From Octodonta nipae (Eukaryota > Arthropoda > Insecta > Coleoptera > Chrysomelidae), in contig CM067219.1 of the NCBI GenBank assembly GCA_034190945.1, positions 10,287,005-10,351,004 of the forward strand: 64,000 nt of DNA, read 5' to 3'. Made by a program: the position numbers and the translations under genes. Shown here in pieces: positions 35,642-49,000 of the stretch. Position 1 is the first letter of the stretch. Each line of letters begins with the position of its first letter. The notes beneath the pieces are model-generated. The model had not been told where the DNA came from. It made no database searches and saw only the letters and a list, made by a program, of their open reading frames with translations.

Positions 35642-36059
35642 TTTTGCATTACAAGTTGTCGAGGTTCCATTTAAACCCACAGAAATCATTTGATAGTAAG
35701 ATCTGGGATGTAAGATTTTTTATCACTGACTTTGAGACTCTCGATGGGAGCGAACTCCCGCATCACCTCCCTTCTGGATCTGTCCCTCTTTACCACAAGG
35801 CAGAAAGTTAGGATTCCTGGATTTCTTGAGGCAATATGTAGTAGGTTACTGTTTAAACCCTCACAGTATATTTGTAATGAATTGATAATAAAAAACAAGT
35901 GAACATTATTAAACCATAATATTAGAATTTGACGTATGGTAAACCATTTTTTCAAAAATTTTTAGTTTCTGCACTATGAAAAATCTTGATATAAATCACT
36001 TTTAATTTCTCAGAGAATCTCAAGTAAAATCCACCTAACCAGATGGCAATCAGCTGAAA
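35642..36059. other. No gene seen
   Basis: Ordinary AT-rich DNA. Open stretches on both strands lack motifs. Confidence 0.3.
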
Positions 36060-36511
36060 AACTCGGTCAAGGCTCACCTTCTCGTATTCCTAATAAGGTT
36101 GCGGTGGCGCCCCACGTATATTCTGTTAGCACGGCTTCGCATACGCGTATATATTTTTTCTTCATTAGCGCGACCTTAGCCTATAAACATCACCCAAACG
36201 CGATGGACGATCGCTATATCGACAGTTGACAATCAGATCCTGCCATTATCGAGAGACCGCAAGCCGAGATCGCGATCGCTTTTTTTGTTCTCAGGAACGG
36301 GAGCGCCCGCCAAAAATAGATTCACGTTTGTTTTTTCGTGGTTTCTGGCGCTAAGTATGAAAATAAATGACGACGCTCTATCGCGGTCCGACGTGTCATC
36401 GTGCAAGACGTGCCAAAGAGATGTTTTGAATAAGGTGAATGATGTTCAATTAACTTGTTGAGTGTTGATGATGATGCATTGTGATTGAAAAAGCAGTGAT
36501 AACTTTACAAG
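36060..36511 (+). promoter_or_regulatory. Candidate promoter and non-coding first exon of the 43097-54655 gene
   Basis: This ~450-bp island is richer in G+C and CpG than anything for several kilobases, with CGATCGC words and a GGGAGCGCCCGCC box near 36300. It ends at a strong donor, ACAAG|GTGAGG (exon end 36511). The next plus-strand acceptor with a start codon is at 43071, where the leader and ATG of the large gene begin. Inference only; an alternative is a promoter for an unseen gene. Confidence 0.4.
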
Positions 36512-36796
36512 GTGAGGTTGCGTTTAAAACTAAAAATATCGACAGTTGGTGACCACATATCACTTCAATGCAAGTTTGAAAACAATCTAGAATGGCTATT
36601 TGCTAAACATACGACTTTAATGATAGTAATATTGCTTTAAAAAAACAAATGAATGAAGGAAGTTACATAAGAATTCACTAGAATATAGATAGAATAGCAA
36701 CTATACTCGGTGTCCCAAAATAACAGGTTGAAACTTGCATACAAATTTATTTAAACAAGGAAATGAAACAATACTATAATTTGCTCTGTTCAATAT

Positions 36797-39023
36797 ACAG
36801 GGTGAGTTTTTTTTTATGATCAGTATGGGGATCTCGGAAACTAGCGGAGATAGAGCAATGGTTAAATTGGGAAAGATTTGCAGTTTTACTGGCCTAATTT
36901 AATGACATTTTCGGATTTTTGTAAAAAGTCATGGCTTACTAGATATTTTGAAAAAACGAAATTCTGTCGATTTAGTCAAATCCCTCTAGCTTCTTTGTTT
37001 TTGATGTTATAAAAAAAGTGTAATTATCAAAATAGAAGGGAATTGTATCCCGAATATGATTGTCATGTCCTCGTTTGCGTGATAGCTCTCGTTTTCGAGA
37101 TATGGCACAAACTTATCTTTTTTTGAATGGAAACCATAGTTGGCTATGACCTCAAAAAATCGGACATTTTTAGAGCTTTTCAACGATATAATACTCGATA
37201 TAGTTCTTCATAAAAATATCGAAGTTATGGATGCTTTTCTCTCTTATTTTCACTTTTAACATAGTTAGCCATAAAATAGATTGATTTATTAATAACTATT
37301 CCAAAAAACATTCAACGATTTTTTTATTAGGTATATCAGATATAACGATAAAACTAAATAAGTAGATACTTACTAAAAACTTAAGAAATTAAAGTGCATA
37401 ATAATGGTTACAAATTATGTTCGAAAAGTCCACCATTGTTATTTAGACAAAAATTGCATCTTTTTAAGATTGACATTACCGCTTTCCTCACAGACCGCCT
37501 ATTAATTTCTTCAATTGCTTGTAATACCGCCTACCTTAGGCCACCAACTGCCTCATACTTTCGTTTGTATACTTTGTTTTTTAGTGCACCCCATAAATAG
37601 AAGTCTATAACTGCCAAATGGGGAGACTGGGGTGGCCATTCGCGTGGGCTATTTCTTCCTATCCAAAAGTTTGGATAGATATTATCTAAGTGTTGTCTTA
37701 ATAATAACGAGTTATGAGCAGGTGCTCCATCATGTTGGAACCACTCAATTTTTAAACGAGTTCTCAAATTCAAATTATGCAACATGTATTGAAAAGTGTA
37801 TTGCAAGAAATGCAAGTAGCGCTCCCCAGTAAATGATTCGTCATAGATAAAAGGCCCCAGAATAGTAGACCCTATGATACCACATCAAACATTAAAACCA
37901 AATTTTATCTGAGGTCGTCTTTGTTCTACATGGAAAGGGTTTTCTTTAGCCCAGATATGCTCATTGTGTCTATTGAACATACCGCAGTTAGTAAATTTAG
38001 TTTCATCTGACCATAACACCTTTAATAAAAACTGTGGATAATCAAGGCCCATGTCTCTAAACTATGTACAAAACAAAATACGTCGATGTTCGTCACCACA
38101 TGCAAAGTTTGAGAAACTGAAAGTTTGTACGGGTGGAATTTGTGGGCTTTCAGTACCTTAACTACAGTTCGTTGAGATGTGACAGCTTCTGCCGCAATCT
38201 CACGAGTTGATGTAGATGGATTTTGATTTACCATTGCCAAAACATTTATTTGTGCTGCTTCGTTAATTTGATTATGTTCCTTTAGTGGTTTAGTAAAACT
38301 TCCATATCTGAGTAAACTATCGTAAAGCCCTTAAATGTACATAAAGCAGGTTGACGACTATTAAAATATCTATGAAAGTATTCCTCAGCTGCACTGAATT
38401 TTTATGGCATATGATATAACGTTCCACCATATTCAGTTTTTCTTCGTTAGAATATTTCTTTTTATCACGAAAACGTGTCAATATCGACTGTCATTTCACC
38501 ACTACTAATGGAATTACTCCCAAATGAGGAAATGTCAAAGTGAAAACAATCTTATTCATGGCTACCTACGTTAAAAGTGAAAATAAGAGAGAAAAGCATC
38601 CATAACTCCGTTATTTTTGTGAATAACTATATCGAGTATTATATCGTTGAAAAGCTTTAAAAATGTTCGATTTTTTGAGGTCATAGCCAACTAGGGTTTC
38701 CATTCAAAAAAAGATAAGTTTCTGTCATATGTCGAAAACGAGAGCTGCCACGCAAACGAAGACATGACAATCATATTCGGGGTACAATTCCCTTCAATTT
38801 TAATACTTTTTATAAAATCAAAAACAAAGGAGCTAGAGGGATTTGACTAAATCGACAGAATTTCATTTTTTTCAAAATATCTAGTAAGCCATGACTTTTT
38901 ACAAAAATCCGAAAGTGTCATTAAATTGGGCCAGTAAAACTGCAAATCTTTCCCAATTTAACCATTGCTCTATCTCCGCTAGTTTCCGAGATCCCCATAC
39001 TGATCATCAAAAAAAACCCTGTA
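36797..39023 (-). mobile_element. Mariner-like element with ~480-bp terminal inverted repeats
   Basis: Starts TACAGGGTGAG, ends CCCTGTA, with TA on both sides. The first ~480 bp (36797-37284) and last ~480 bp (38550-39023) are near-identical reverse complements, far longer than the ~30 bp of classical mariners. The broken transposase lies between them on the minus strand. A truncated relative is at 10146-10543. Long terminal repeats could form a hairpin in a single strand. Confidence 0.9.
37540..38505 (-). pseudogene. Mariner-like transposase of the long-TIR element, broken
   Basis: Minus-strand order: NSEEKLN-like start and HTH (about 38465-38300), STSTREIAAEAVTSQRTVVK second HTH (38240-38120), LLKVLWSDETKFTNCG (first Asp), IWAKENPFHVEQRRPQIKFG, GAxxxGPFIYDESFTGERYL-like text, then an open piece with IEWFQHDGAPAHN (second Asp) and SPHLAVIDFYLWGALKNKVY (third Asp region) at 37815-37531. 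The first Asp of SPDL is His. Stops and frame changes between pieces show inactivity. Confidence 0.85.
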
Positions 39024-39189
39024 TAGTATGTATTATTCTGGTCGGGAACCTTTTGTTTCTGAACATGTTTATTAAATTATAGTGATAAATACATTTATAG
39101 ATAATAATCTGCGGAATTTCTTCCCCATTCGGTAATTATTCTATCTGGCTTTCGTTTGTGGGATTCCTTTCAAGGGTGGCAGGATGTAG

Positions 39190-39810
39190 ACATACAAGGT
39201 AAGTCTTGACCTCTTCCTTTGTTGACAGTTAGGATCATATGTAGCTGCCTCTTGAGAATCTCGTCTGACTGGTGTTCAATCCTTGCGAATGATTGCTGGT
39301 TCTCCTTTTTTCCTTAAATATTCTGTGTGTGCTTTCCGGTTTAGTTTTTTGTCGAACATGACTTCCAGGTACATGGCCATATCCTGACATTCTAACTGCC
39401 TGTTGGATATCCGTAGCCGGCTTCTTGGCTTCGAGTTTTTTTAAGTAAAGCGGATAGCCTGACATTTATCGGATTGATGTTGATTTTCCAATTTTCCATC
39501 TATCTACTAAGGTCATCAACGGCTCTTTGGAGGTACATTGTAGATTGTTCCAGACACACTATCATGGGCAAATACAAGCGTTTCTGTGTGTGTGTGGATG
39601 GGAATGTCAGCTGTATAAAGGTTGTACAAAGTAGTTGAAAGTACTGCACCTTGTGGGACTCCTGCTCTCATAGGTCTGTAGTTAGTGAAGTGCTTGTTTG
39701 TTTAATCATGTAATATCTGTTATTGATACATTTTGTTATTAATTTTGTTATACGACAGTAGGCTGATGGGTCGATAGTTTTTGAGATGTTGACAATGTAG
39801 GGGAGATAAT
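39190..39810 (-). pseudogene. Jockey-like LINE reverse transcriptase fragment
   Basis: Minus strand gives AGVPQGAVLSTTLYNLYTAD, IPIHTHTETLVFAHDS (the active-site FADD reads FAHD), YNVPPKS, and further down the post-palm region with FDKKLNRKAHTEYLRKK-like text in another frame. The block order and spacing fit jockey-clade LINE RTs. Frameshifts and the lost Asp make it dead. Confidence 0.65.
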
Positions 39811-39884
39811 TATTTGGGAAGAGTTTTAATTATTTATTCCTACTATTACCGAATATTATTGTTGACTTTGTATATCCCCTAAGA

Positions 39885-40095
39885 TTTTCGGGGAAATTAG
39901 CACAAAGAGGTTCTGAATCTGGGGTCGTTCCATGTCATGGCTGTTATCCGGTAACTCCTACGTGAAAAAGTCACGAAAATTCTAACCTAAGAGTTACGGC
40001 ATAACACCAATCAATCAATAACGGCCACAGATTCGGAACCTCTATGTGCTTGTTTTCTCAATAATCCTAGATGTCGATATCGCGCATCTAAATAC
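39885..40095. repeat. Copy of the GAATGACACC-family MITE-like repeat, partial
   Basis: Contains TTTTCGGGGAAATTAGCACA, then TTCTGAATCTGGGGTCGTTC, later in inverted form AGATTCGGAACCTCTATGTG, so a small internal hairpin exists. The same text occurs at 44400-44490 and 56585-56690. Terminal repeats of the family are not seen here. Confidence 0.5.
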
Positions 40096-42340
40096 TGTAA
40101 ATACCATAATTTATAGGAGTAATATAAACCTTAAGCAAAAACATCTTCTGTCCGTTTCAAAGTGTTCAAGCTCAAATGTGGAAATTTTTGGTGATCGGTT
40201 GCAGGTTCTCAGGTGTCAATAGGTCTCACCTTTGACGAAGTAACTCCTTTATGACTTCTTCTTCAGAGCCACAACCGGTTGGGTTGTTCTCTTTTTTTGC
40301 CTGTTTCTAAGTTATGATCTTTAAAAAGATTGAGTTCCTGTGATGTTTTAACTTTTTGGATCTCCATTTGTAATATACTTCTAAATTGCTCATTATCTCT
40401 TTTCACATATTTTCGATTTAATTGGAAGAAATTTAAGATTGGGTTCCGGTAACCCCCCACCCCTAACGTATCCTATGGGGCTTCCTACAGTAGAGGTTTG
40501 GATTATAACCCGGGGATTATGGCGCCATTTTCTAATGCCTCAACCCAATTAGGGGTCTGCCAAGCAGTCATTTCTTTCTCTATAACAGTCCATCCTCTAG
40601 TAGGTTTTCATCACTGTTTTCTCTTTTCGTAGCTTAAACTGATATTAATCGTGTTCTCGTATATATTTTTCTACAGTATTGTGACTCAGCTTGCCTTTAG
40701 TCACATGTTTGCCTACTTCCCTTTCTGACTCCTTTTCTTGTCATGGTATTGCTAGGGAGATAGTAAGCGTTCTATATTTAAATTTCTCTTCCCTAAAATC
40801 GCTAGAAAATTACAGTTCCCACTTTATTATTGACTTTGAACTTGATATGACCCCGAAAGTAATGGGCAAGGTCATGTGCAGATGTGGAATTTTTCGCTCT
40901 TTCCAAATCTGCGATAAAAAACGGACGTTCCAATTTAAAAAAAAAAGGAATTAATCTTCGCCTGTCCCTCAATGCCGCAGTTATAATCCAAGGGGACCAT
41001 CGAATACCATTTTCTTACGGTTTTCCCGAAAAATGCACTCACAGAGAGATTCGTACCGCTCCAGTAGTTTTGCTTCACCCTGTATATTTGTAATTCCAAA
41101 CAACGCATAATATATTCTCTTATAAGAATGATAGTAAGCAATCAATTTTATTTTTTATGATCTTCTGTAGGTAACTTTTGGTATAGCCTACTTTGGTATA
41201 TAATGTGACAGTATTACTGTCTGAACTTATTTCAGATTCATGACACGAAAACTCTATCAAGGTAGCACCGCAAAATCGGCACAATTTGATAAAAACATTT
41301 ACAAATTTTTTGTTATTTTTTTACCAATTAAACAGATATTAAGACACCAAAAAGAGAAAATATCTACTATCAGAATCGACAATTTTCTCAGATAACAAAA
41401 ACTACTTCTCCGAAATAAACAGTTTGCGTTAAAAATCACGAAAATTCTAGTCCCTTCAAGACAGCAACGATATATGTTAAAAATTCAGGATTACTAGGGA
41501 AACATTCTAAATTGAATGCGATAGGCATATAAGGGACGACGGTCAGCGAGAAGTTGTGTTGAGAAGCTAAGGCGGGAACCATCGTAGTGAATTGTGAAAA
41601 AACAAAGACGATTTAATATTAGGGGAAATTAACGTTTCAAACCCACATATAATTCAAAATCAACGTATTGCTAATAGTGCCCGTTTGACACGCTGTGCTA
41701 GTGCTAATGGCTAAAAACATGTCTGACAAGAGAGATCTATGCAGATTGGTTTAGATATACAGTGTGGAAATATTTTCATGCGGGCAGAAAAGTTACTATT
41801 CTGCGCACAAAAAGTAAGCATAAGTTATTAATAAGATTGAAAACTACCTTTACACTTAGACCGGTTGAGATATAAGGTGTACATCCGGATTAGAAACTCG
41901 CATATTTTCACAAGTATATGTATATACTATACTTAAAACGATCTAACCGTTCAATACATGTTCACTTTTTATTTTTTTCGTCTTTTGTGCAAAGATTAAT
42001 AATTTTCAAGCCACCATAAAAAAAACATCTTAGTTTTCAATCATTATCACTCTGTATTTAACTGGAACTATTCCTACTAAATGAATAAAAAAATTCTTTA
42101 ATTTTTTTGAGACTGTATGTAGCAAAAAATAGCAGTTTTTAAAAAAATCATCAATCTGATAACAGATAGCAGAAAACTGTTTTTTATGCCACCTTGAGAT
42201 CAAGTCAACAGTATTCTCAATTTTTGCAAATGAGATTGTGGAAAAATTGTGTTTTTGAAACTAAGTTCATATCATAGAGATGAGTTATACAGATAATACC
42301 ATTGGAAAAGCTGTGAAACCTTTGGTGTGTCACAATCGAG
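40096..42340. other. No gene recognised; probable decayed repeats
   Basis: An open stretch on the minus strand at 40263-40460 has no known domain. 40850-41100 ends in CACCCTGTATA like a mariner-type tip. 41528-41640 (CATATAAGGGACGACGGTCA onward) looks like an LTR promoter but has no partner. 41700-42330 is AT-rich filler. Confidence 0.3.
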
Positions 42341-42700
42341 AAGTCCGGTATTTATGAAATCAAATGTAATGATTGTGATTAAAGTATTATGGACAGACAC
42401 GCAGATCTATCAGTACCCGTTTCGAAGAGCATATTGCCCATTTGAAATACGGGAGAGCGGATAAATCTAGTGTTGCACATCATGTTTTAGAACACAACCA
42501 CTCTGTAGATTTATCTTCTTTAAAATTATTAAACAAGTAAATAATTATAGGGAATTGGACTCTTACGAAAACATAATGATTTATAAAAATATGAAAACTA
42601 ATGAATTCAGATAAGGGTCCTATTCCATACAGTTTATTGTACTTTCTAAGAATCCATAAAATAAGTATTAAAAATGTCATTAATAATGTAGCGTAAAAGT
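42341..42700 (+). pseudogene. Penelope-like element GIY-YIG domain, third family
   Basis: SGIYEIKCNDCD, a stop/frameshift, then YYGQTRRSISTRFEEHIAHL, KSSVAHHVLEHNHSVDL and YRELDSYENIMIYKN. This is a GIY-YIG domain with GIY intact and the YIG triplet as YYG, plus the conserved Arg and EH. It starts abruptly at 42341, so the RT is missing. Its tail extends to the hammerhead-like motif at 42880. Confidence 0.75.
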
Positions 42701-42877
42701 AGGTAGGTAATTAAGGATTATCCTAATTTACATATTTGCATTACATACAATTTGCCTCATCTTTGAAATCTGTTATTTAGAATTCAGGTACTTAGGACTT
42801 GTTATTGTACTAATTACTTAAGTAATAGTATAGTGGTAGGTATAAATTAGAGAAAATTGTAATTTCGATTTAGTTTG

Positions 42878-42930
42878 GGTTTACTCCTTAAAGATGACAA
42901 CTTAGAGTTGTTGAAACGACATTGAGTGTT
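42878..42930 (+). ncRNA. Hammerhead-like motif in tail of the third PLE
   Basis: ACTC (helix I 5' side), AAGATGA (for CUGANGA), CAAC/GUUG helix II with 5-nt loop, TTGAAAC, then GACATT and GAGT pairing with ACTC. Helix I and II are good, the first two core bases differ, and helix III is weak. A poly(A)-like AATAAA follows at about 42936. Confidence 0.4.
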
Positions 42931-43070
42931 TAAAATAAAGTTTTGGTGTTAGGGTGCAAAAAAAGATAATACCATAGTAATAGGCAGACACAGAAAGAGA
43001 TGCATTGGTTTTTAGTTTATTTTATTTCTGCTTGAGTTTTCATGGTGTAAATGTATTTATTTTGTTACAG

Positions 43071-43096
43071 GATACAGAAACTATTAAAACACAAAA
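43071..43096 (+). other. 5' leader end of the large gene
   Basis: Acceptor TTTTGTTACAG|GAT at 43070/43071, 26 nt of non-coding leader, then AAAAATGTC. An upstream non-coding exon is therefore expected, and the candidate at 36060-36511 ends in a compatible donor. Confidence 0.6.
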
Positions 43097-46000
43097 ATGT
43101 CAACTGTAGAAAGGCAGCACTACAAGGAAACAAAAGTACTACGCACAGTTTCACCAGTGCGCAACACTCACACCTCCAATCAAAATTTATCACAATTCGA
43201 TAATAATTTAGGTAAGCAAAAAGCGATTTATACCTGTCACTAACAAGAAAAAACGTTAATTGAATTTGAGTATTTTTGAATAATGTATTTTGGACATATG
43301 CGAGTATTGAGAAATGTACCTTATTTTATTATTATAAAATTCATTTTACGCCAACAAAAAGTAAGAAACCGTCTAAATTAATCGTTCTGATAAAAAACAT
43401 TGCGAAAACGAAATAAAAAATGGCTGTATATCAAAACCATCAACAACGGTAGCCTCGAAAATTTCAAGGATATAAAAAAGGTAAGGTTGGCGTGATTCAA
43501 AAGTCGAATACCATCTAGACGGTTACCTTAGAGAACTGAAAATTTATAGCATTTCAGTTGTAATATTAGTCATTGTATTATTGTAAGAGAGTATATTTTA
43601 ATTAAAATAAAGACATTGAAAGTGACAGTAAATATTTGTGAAACTGAACCCACGGAATTACATTATTATAACATAATAAAAACAAAAATATGATAGAATA
43701 AAGTAAATTTCTCAATACTCACTTTTTTATTATTTTCCTACACATCGTAATACGACATAATCACAAAAGAGCAGATAAATATATTGGTATAAAATTTATA
43801 TTCGCCGCCACTGGTGCCCCTCCTGCATTAGTTATTCCGACATTCCGATGAAAATAAAACAGTAACCGTCTGGGGTAATAAAAACGGCACTATCCGGAAT
43901 CTTCTATGGAGCAAAAAGCGTTGACATCAAACACTACCAACAATGGAAAACCCATTCAGAAAGACGCGAAAATTCCATGTTAGGTATAAAGGACTCTTGT
44001 ACATTTCATCTAGTTTAGTTGAATACTCTCTTCGGGGTGTCATTCTTTTGTACGCAAGACAATATATATAAAATATATTGTTTCTGGTTAGGGAACCTTC
44101 ATCATATTAGTCTGAAGTTGGTAAACAATGTAACTCGTTCCTCGAAGTTTCCTTGGACTTCCATCGTCTTGAAGTGGTTGATCTCACAACGTTTCAATAG
44201 CTGTGTATCTGCTATCGTCATAAGGTGAATGATGACAATAGCAGATCAACCACTTCAAGACGATGGAAGTCCAAGGAAACTTCGAGGAACCTTCTTCAGT
44301 TGCGCTTCCCGCAATTGAACATGCTTCCTGTCGAACACTTCTTTATGTATTTGATACATTTCGTTAAATTTGAACACGCGATATGTAAAAGTCTAGGATT
44401 TTCGAGGAAACTAGCACATAGAAGTTCCGAATCTGGAGCCGTTCCATGTAATTGCTGTTACGCGTAATTCCTAGGTTAGAATGTCGCGATGAAATTTTCA
44501 GGTTAACTTCACCTGTCAGAGATATTGAATGACACCTCGAAGAGAGCATTCAATATCTCTGACAGTTAACCTCAAATAAACGGATATGTACAAACATTTA
44601 TTTACAGACCAGAAAATAGTCACAATATTTGGATGCGTTGGTGAGGACAAAAATAGAATCCATCAATATTCTAGGAGGTAAACTGAACATTTCCATATTG
44701 AAAAAAAATCGTAAATATCTCTTGAATTATTTTCTATCTACTTTCGTTCTGATGTTTATCTGAATGAACGATATAGTGCTCCATGGGTATAAAACTCCTG
44801 TTCATACAAAACACGAAAGATTTCGAAGATCCATGCGGTGTAAGTAGTTTTCCTGCGGTAAAGCTGATGGTGGTCATATTGATAATTTTCTGTAGTTGTT
44901 AATTTTAAGAATTTTATGAGATGACAAAAAACATCCATCATTTGGCTACTTGATTAGAAGTTACACAATGACGTTCCAATGGACGCCAAATAGTCATAGA
45001 ACACGTCTTCAAAGAATAATAATAAGAAGAAGATCTATGTGGATGCCAACAAGAAAAGTGCTTACCAAATCAATCGCAGCCTTCAGGCGAACGTACCACA
45101 GGAAAATCAAAACGTTCATGTGCTGAGTCTGATGAAAACTCCACTGCTGGGAATTCCGATGATTCTCGAAAAAAAAAACGTAAAACTCCAGTCAATGGCG
45201 CATGTTTTTTTTTAAATACCCCACAAGTGCAGGGTTATCCTTACCTTAAATCTATTTCTGATTTATTACGAACTTAAGTTCTTCAGATCAGCTCTTGACT
45301 TCTTCAGTTTAATTCCGCCTAGCTTTTGTCACTCAAGACCCGTGCCTTACTCTACAACTCATCATTCATTGGAGAATATTCTTCAATTTTGAGTTCACCC
45401 TCTTCTTCAAATCTTCTGTTCTTCAAAACTATTCAAATCCTAAATCTTCATTTCGATTGAAAGCTACTTTTTCAGTTCTTCTAAAGCCCTTAGGCTCTTG
45501 TTCTTTTCTTCTCAAGATCTAAAATTCTTCTCTTTCTCAGCTGTTCATGATCAACTACAATGTTTCAGTTCTTCAGGAAATCATGATAGAATAGTTGAAT
45601 ATAGCTGCGTTGTTAAAAACTAGGACGTTTATATAAAAAAAAATATATAGGCTGAATCATAAGTATGTAAAAAAATAATACTATTTAAAGGGTAGAACTC
45701 AATATTTTTACATATGTGGATTTTTGTTTTTTGCAGATTATTTGTTAGAAGATTTACAAAACTCCGTTTCCCGCCCTGGCAGCTCTCTAGGTAATCACAC
45801 TACAAATACATACAGGGAAACCTCAAGATCCGTTAATGCATTAGATTCTGGTCTAAGAAGCAATTCCTTGAACAGAGTTGGTAATTTATCATCATCTGGT
45901 AAACCACTCACAGAATACTCTTCAGATGATGCATACACATACACGGTAAGGCAACTGTTTTTTATTTCATTATGCTGAGTAGGGGCGGATCCAGACAAGT

Positions 46001-49000
46001 GCTTCCGGGGGGGGGGGCGATTTCATGCTTCAGGGGGGTCAATCCTGTACTAAATTTACTAACTTTGAGGTCTGGGTGGGGGCTATCGCCCCTCCCTTGG
46101 ATCCTCCAATAAAACAGAGTGCATACTTACTACCAACTGTTAATTTCAAATTATTTTGTTTTATGAGTCATGGACGGTTTTTTTAGTTTTAAACTTTAGA
46201 TTTTATGCTGCGAAATTCTCTATTAAATCCGTTTTAAAGAAAGACATGTAAAAAGGCGGGCATTATTTACTGTTTTTCGTTTTTGCGACGAAGATTCAAT
46301 ATAAAAAAACAAATACACATTTGCACTCGTATCTCATCTAAAACTCAACTCAATAAAAGAGATAGGTAGTCTTTTATTTATCTATTATATATTTTTAGTC
46401 TCCGGATGGCAGACAGAAAGTTTCAGCTTTCAAAAAGGAAAAATACATGTACAAAACCTCTTCAAGTGATGTCCCTCCAGAAAAATCCACAATGCAAAGC
46501 AGTATTAACCAATTAGATACTCTTTTAGATGATCTACAGCAAGTCAAGAAATCGTCATATTCTGAAAAAGGTGAGAAAAACACTAGACCGGAAAAGAGAA
46601 TAAAAAACATCATTTCATACAAGTTACTTTTAAACGACAAAATTGTTTTAATTGTCTTCTAGATTTTTTGATGCGTCGTTGCATTCTTTTAAAACGCTGA
46701 CTTATAGACACTTATCTGCAGTCCAGCATCTTTTTTTATAGCAATACAGCAATACATTCAGTTTAAAAGAGTCTACACTTCTATTTAAATGAGGTCTGCT
46801 ATAAAAAATGTGTTACAGAGCACTCGTTTAAATATAAGATTTGACCTGTTTTAGGTTTTTTCCAAAAATTACCTATACACGAAATAATGAATTCATATAC
46901 TTTGAAAAATAACATTTACTAAGAAATGCTCTTGACCCGTGTTTTCACACTCTTCACTCTATAAGTCATAATTACTATTCGAAATATATTGCCAATTTAT
47001 ATGACTCACCTCTAAAAATACTTCATTTGTTTGCAGAATCTTATAACAGCACTGGCCATGATCCAACATTTCAGTAAGTATTTTATATAGGTTTACGTTG
47101 TTATCAAAGAATTTATGAAATTACACTATTAAAATCAGCGATACTTTCCTCTTCATTAAATCTTAGTTCAATTTCTCTATCTTGACGGTAAATCATGAAA
47201 TTATATATGCAACGTTTGTTGTGCAGTCAATAAAATTAGGTTTACTATCAAAATCAATGAAGTTATTACATGCTGCATTAATAAAAACTACTGGTCGCCC
47301 AGTGGTTGAAATTCGGCCCTATTTCATGAAATTGTAAAAAGTATATTTTCATAAGAAACACAGTTATGGAAAAACGGAGAAGTAGATGTAATGACCAAAA
47401 TTGTTCACTCATATTGACAAATCTATTGAATTAAAAAGAAAATAAAATGTAATCAAATATCGGTAATCAAATTTTTTTTGACAAATGAATGACACCCCAA
47501 ATTTTTGGTTCGAACCGCTCCTGGCAAAATATTCTATATAATAATTGGAAGATTGTTCTTTGCAACCTAAAAGTTTTCGTCATTTGCGGTTTCAATCAAG
47601 TTCAGGAATATTAAAGAAAAGAGAGGACCAACAACCCTAGGATATTTAATACATTCTCTATTGTCCGCTGTCTGACAAATTTTTACACAACACCTTCGGG
47701 AAGGTTATGATAATAATATATTAATCAAATAATTAAATTCACATTAAAAACAGAATATTTTATATGAAAGTTACTGCACAACGCGTCCGAAAAATCAATA
47801 CTGATCTACTAAATTGACTATTTTACCACCAAACAATAACAACGCTTGCATGCCCCTTCCAGAAGTACATGCTCTAAGAATATAACAGCATCTAACGATC
47901 GCTCCTTCCATATATAATTACTCAATGTTTTGAGTTTTGACAGTCTGGCGACGGCGGCACTGTCAGTTGTTTGGCATTGACAGTATGGACGTAAATAATG
48001 AATTTTTATTATATTTTATTTAATGAATCAACCAATATTATAAATGAATATTAGCATTCTGATAGATTAGCTAATAATATCTCGATCTACAACTACATCA
48101 AATAAACCCATAAGAAAAACTGGAATGATGAAGGTAGATGGTACTAAGGTGTGAACGAAAACAAAGAAGTATGGGTGAAATATGTAGATCTTTATAACAG
48201 TAATGTTAACGAAAATATAAATGATGTAGAGGCAGAAGAGCAGTGTGACATAAATAAAGTTAGATCAAGAATAAAAAGCTTGAAGTTTCAAAGGAAATTA
48301 AAGAATTAAAATACAACAATTCAGTGTAAAGATTATACAGTGTGGAATTGCCCAATGGAATAAATTCGATAACGAGTAAAGGAGGGCGTGTTGGGAAAAA
48401 CACTTGGACATGTCGATTTGTATTTTTAGCTATGCATTTTTTCAACAACAACAACAGGGTGTGTCATGTGACAGTGGCCAATAGCAACTTTCTTATTTTA
48501 AATGCAAGCCCTGTATCTCCAGAAAATTCTAGACATAATTCATGTACAATTTCCTACACCTATCTTCAACTCTTTAGAAAATTTTGAGTGTTTTCAGATT
48601 TATTACAAAAAAAACATTAAAAAAAGAAACTTATTTTATTTCACAAATTCGCTACATTACACTAAAAACCTAATAAGTAATACTGATTATTTCTTAATAA
48701 TATAAAAAAAACAAAAAAAAAACATTAATGTCAATGTAGGAAATGTTCAAATGTTCGCCACGAATTTCTTTACAACATGCTAATCTGGTATTGAAATGTC
48801 TTCTAACGTTACTCAACATCTCAGGCAAGACTGATCTATCGCAAGCGTGATTCGTCTTTTTAGGTTAACTTTGAGGGGTTTAGTTTTGTTTACAGCACTT
48901 GTGACATATCCCCACAAAAAGTAGTCCAATGGTGTCACATCGGGAGATCGTGCTGGAAATTCCATCCATCCGCGCCTCCAAGTCCACCGATTTGGAAAAA

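Noticed and set aside
45040..45240. Open stretch with a KKKRK nuclear-signal-like run as an extra exon
   Set aside because: No acceptor/donor pair keeps the frame of the large gene, and exons 43097-43211 and 45737-45945 join perfectly without it.
47500..47525. GGTTCGAACC tRNA T-arm-like sequence
   Set aside because: No acceptor stem, D-arm or anticodon arm at the right distances.
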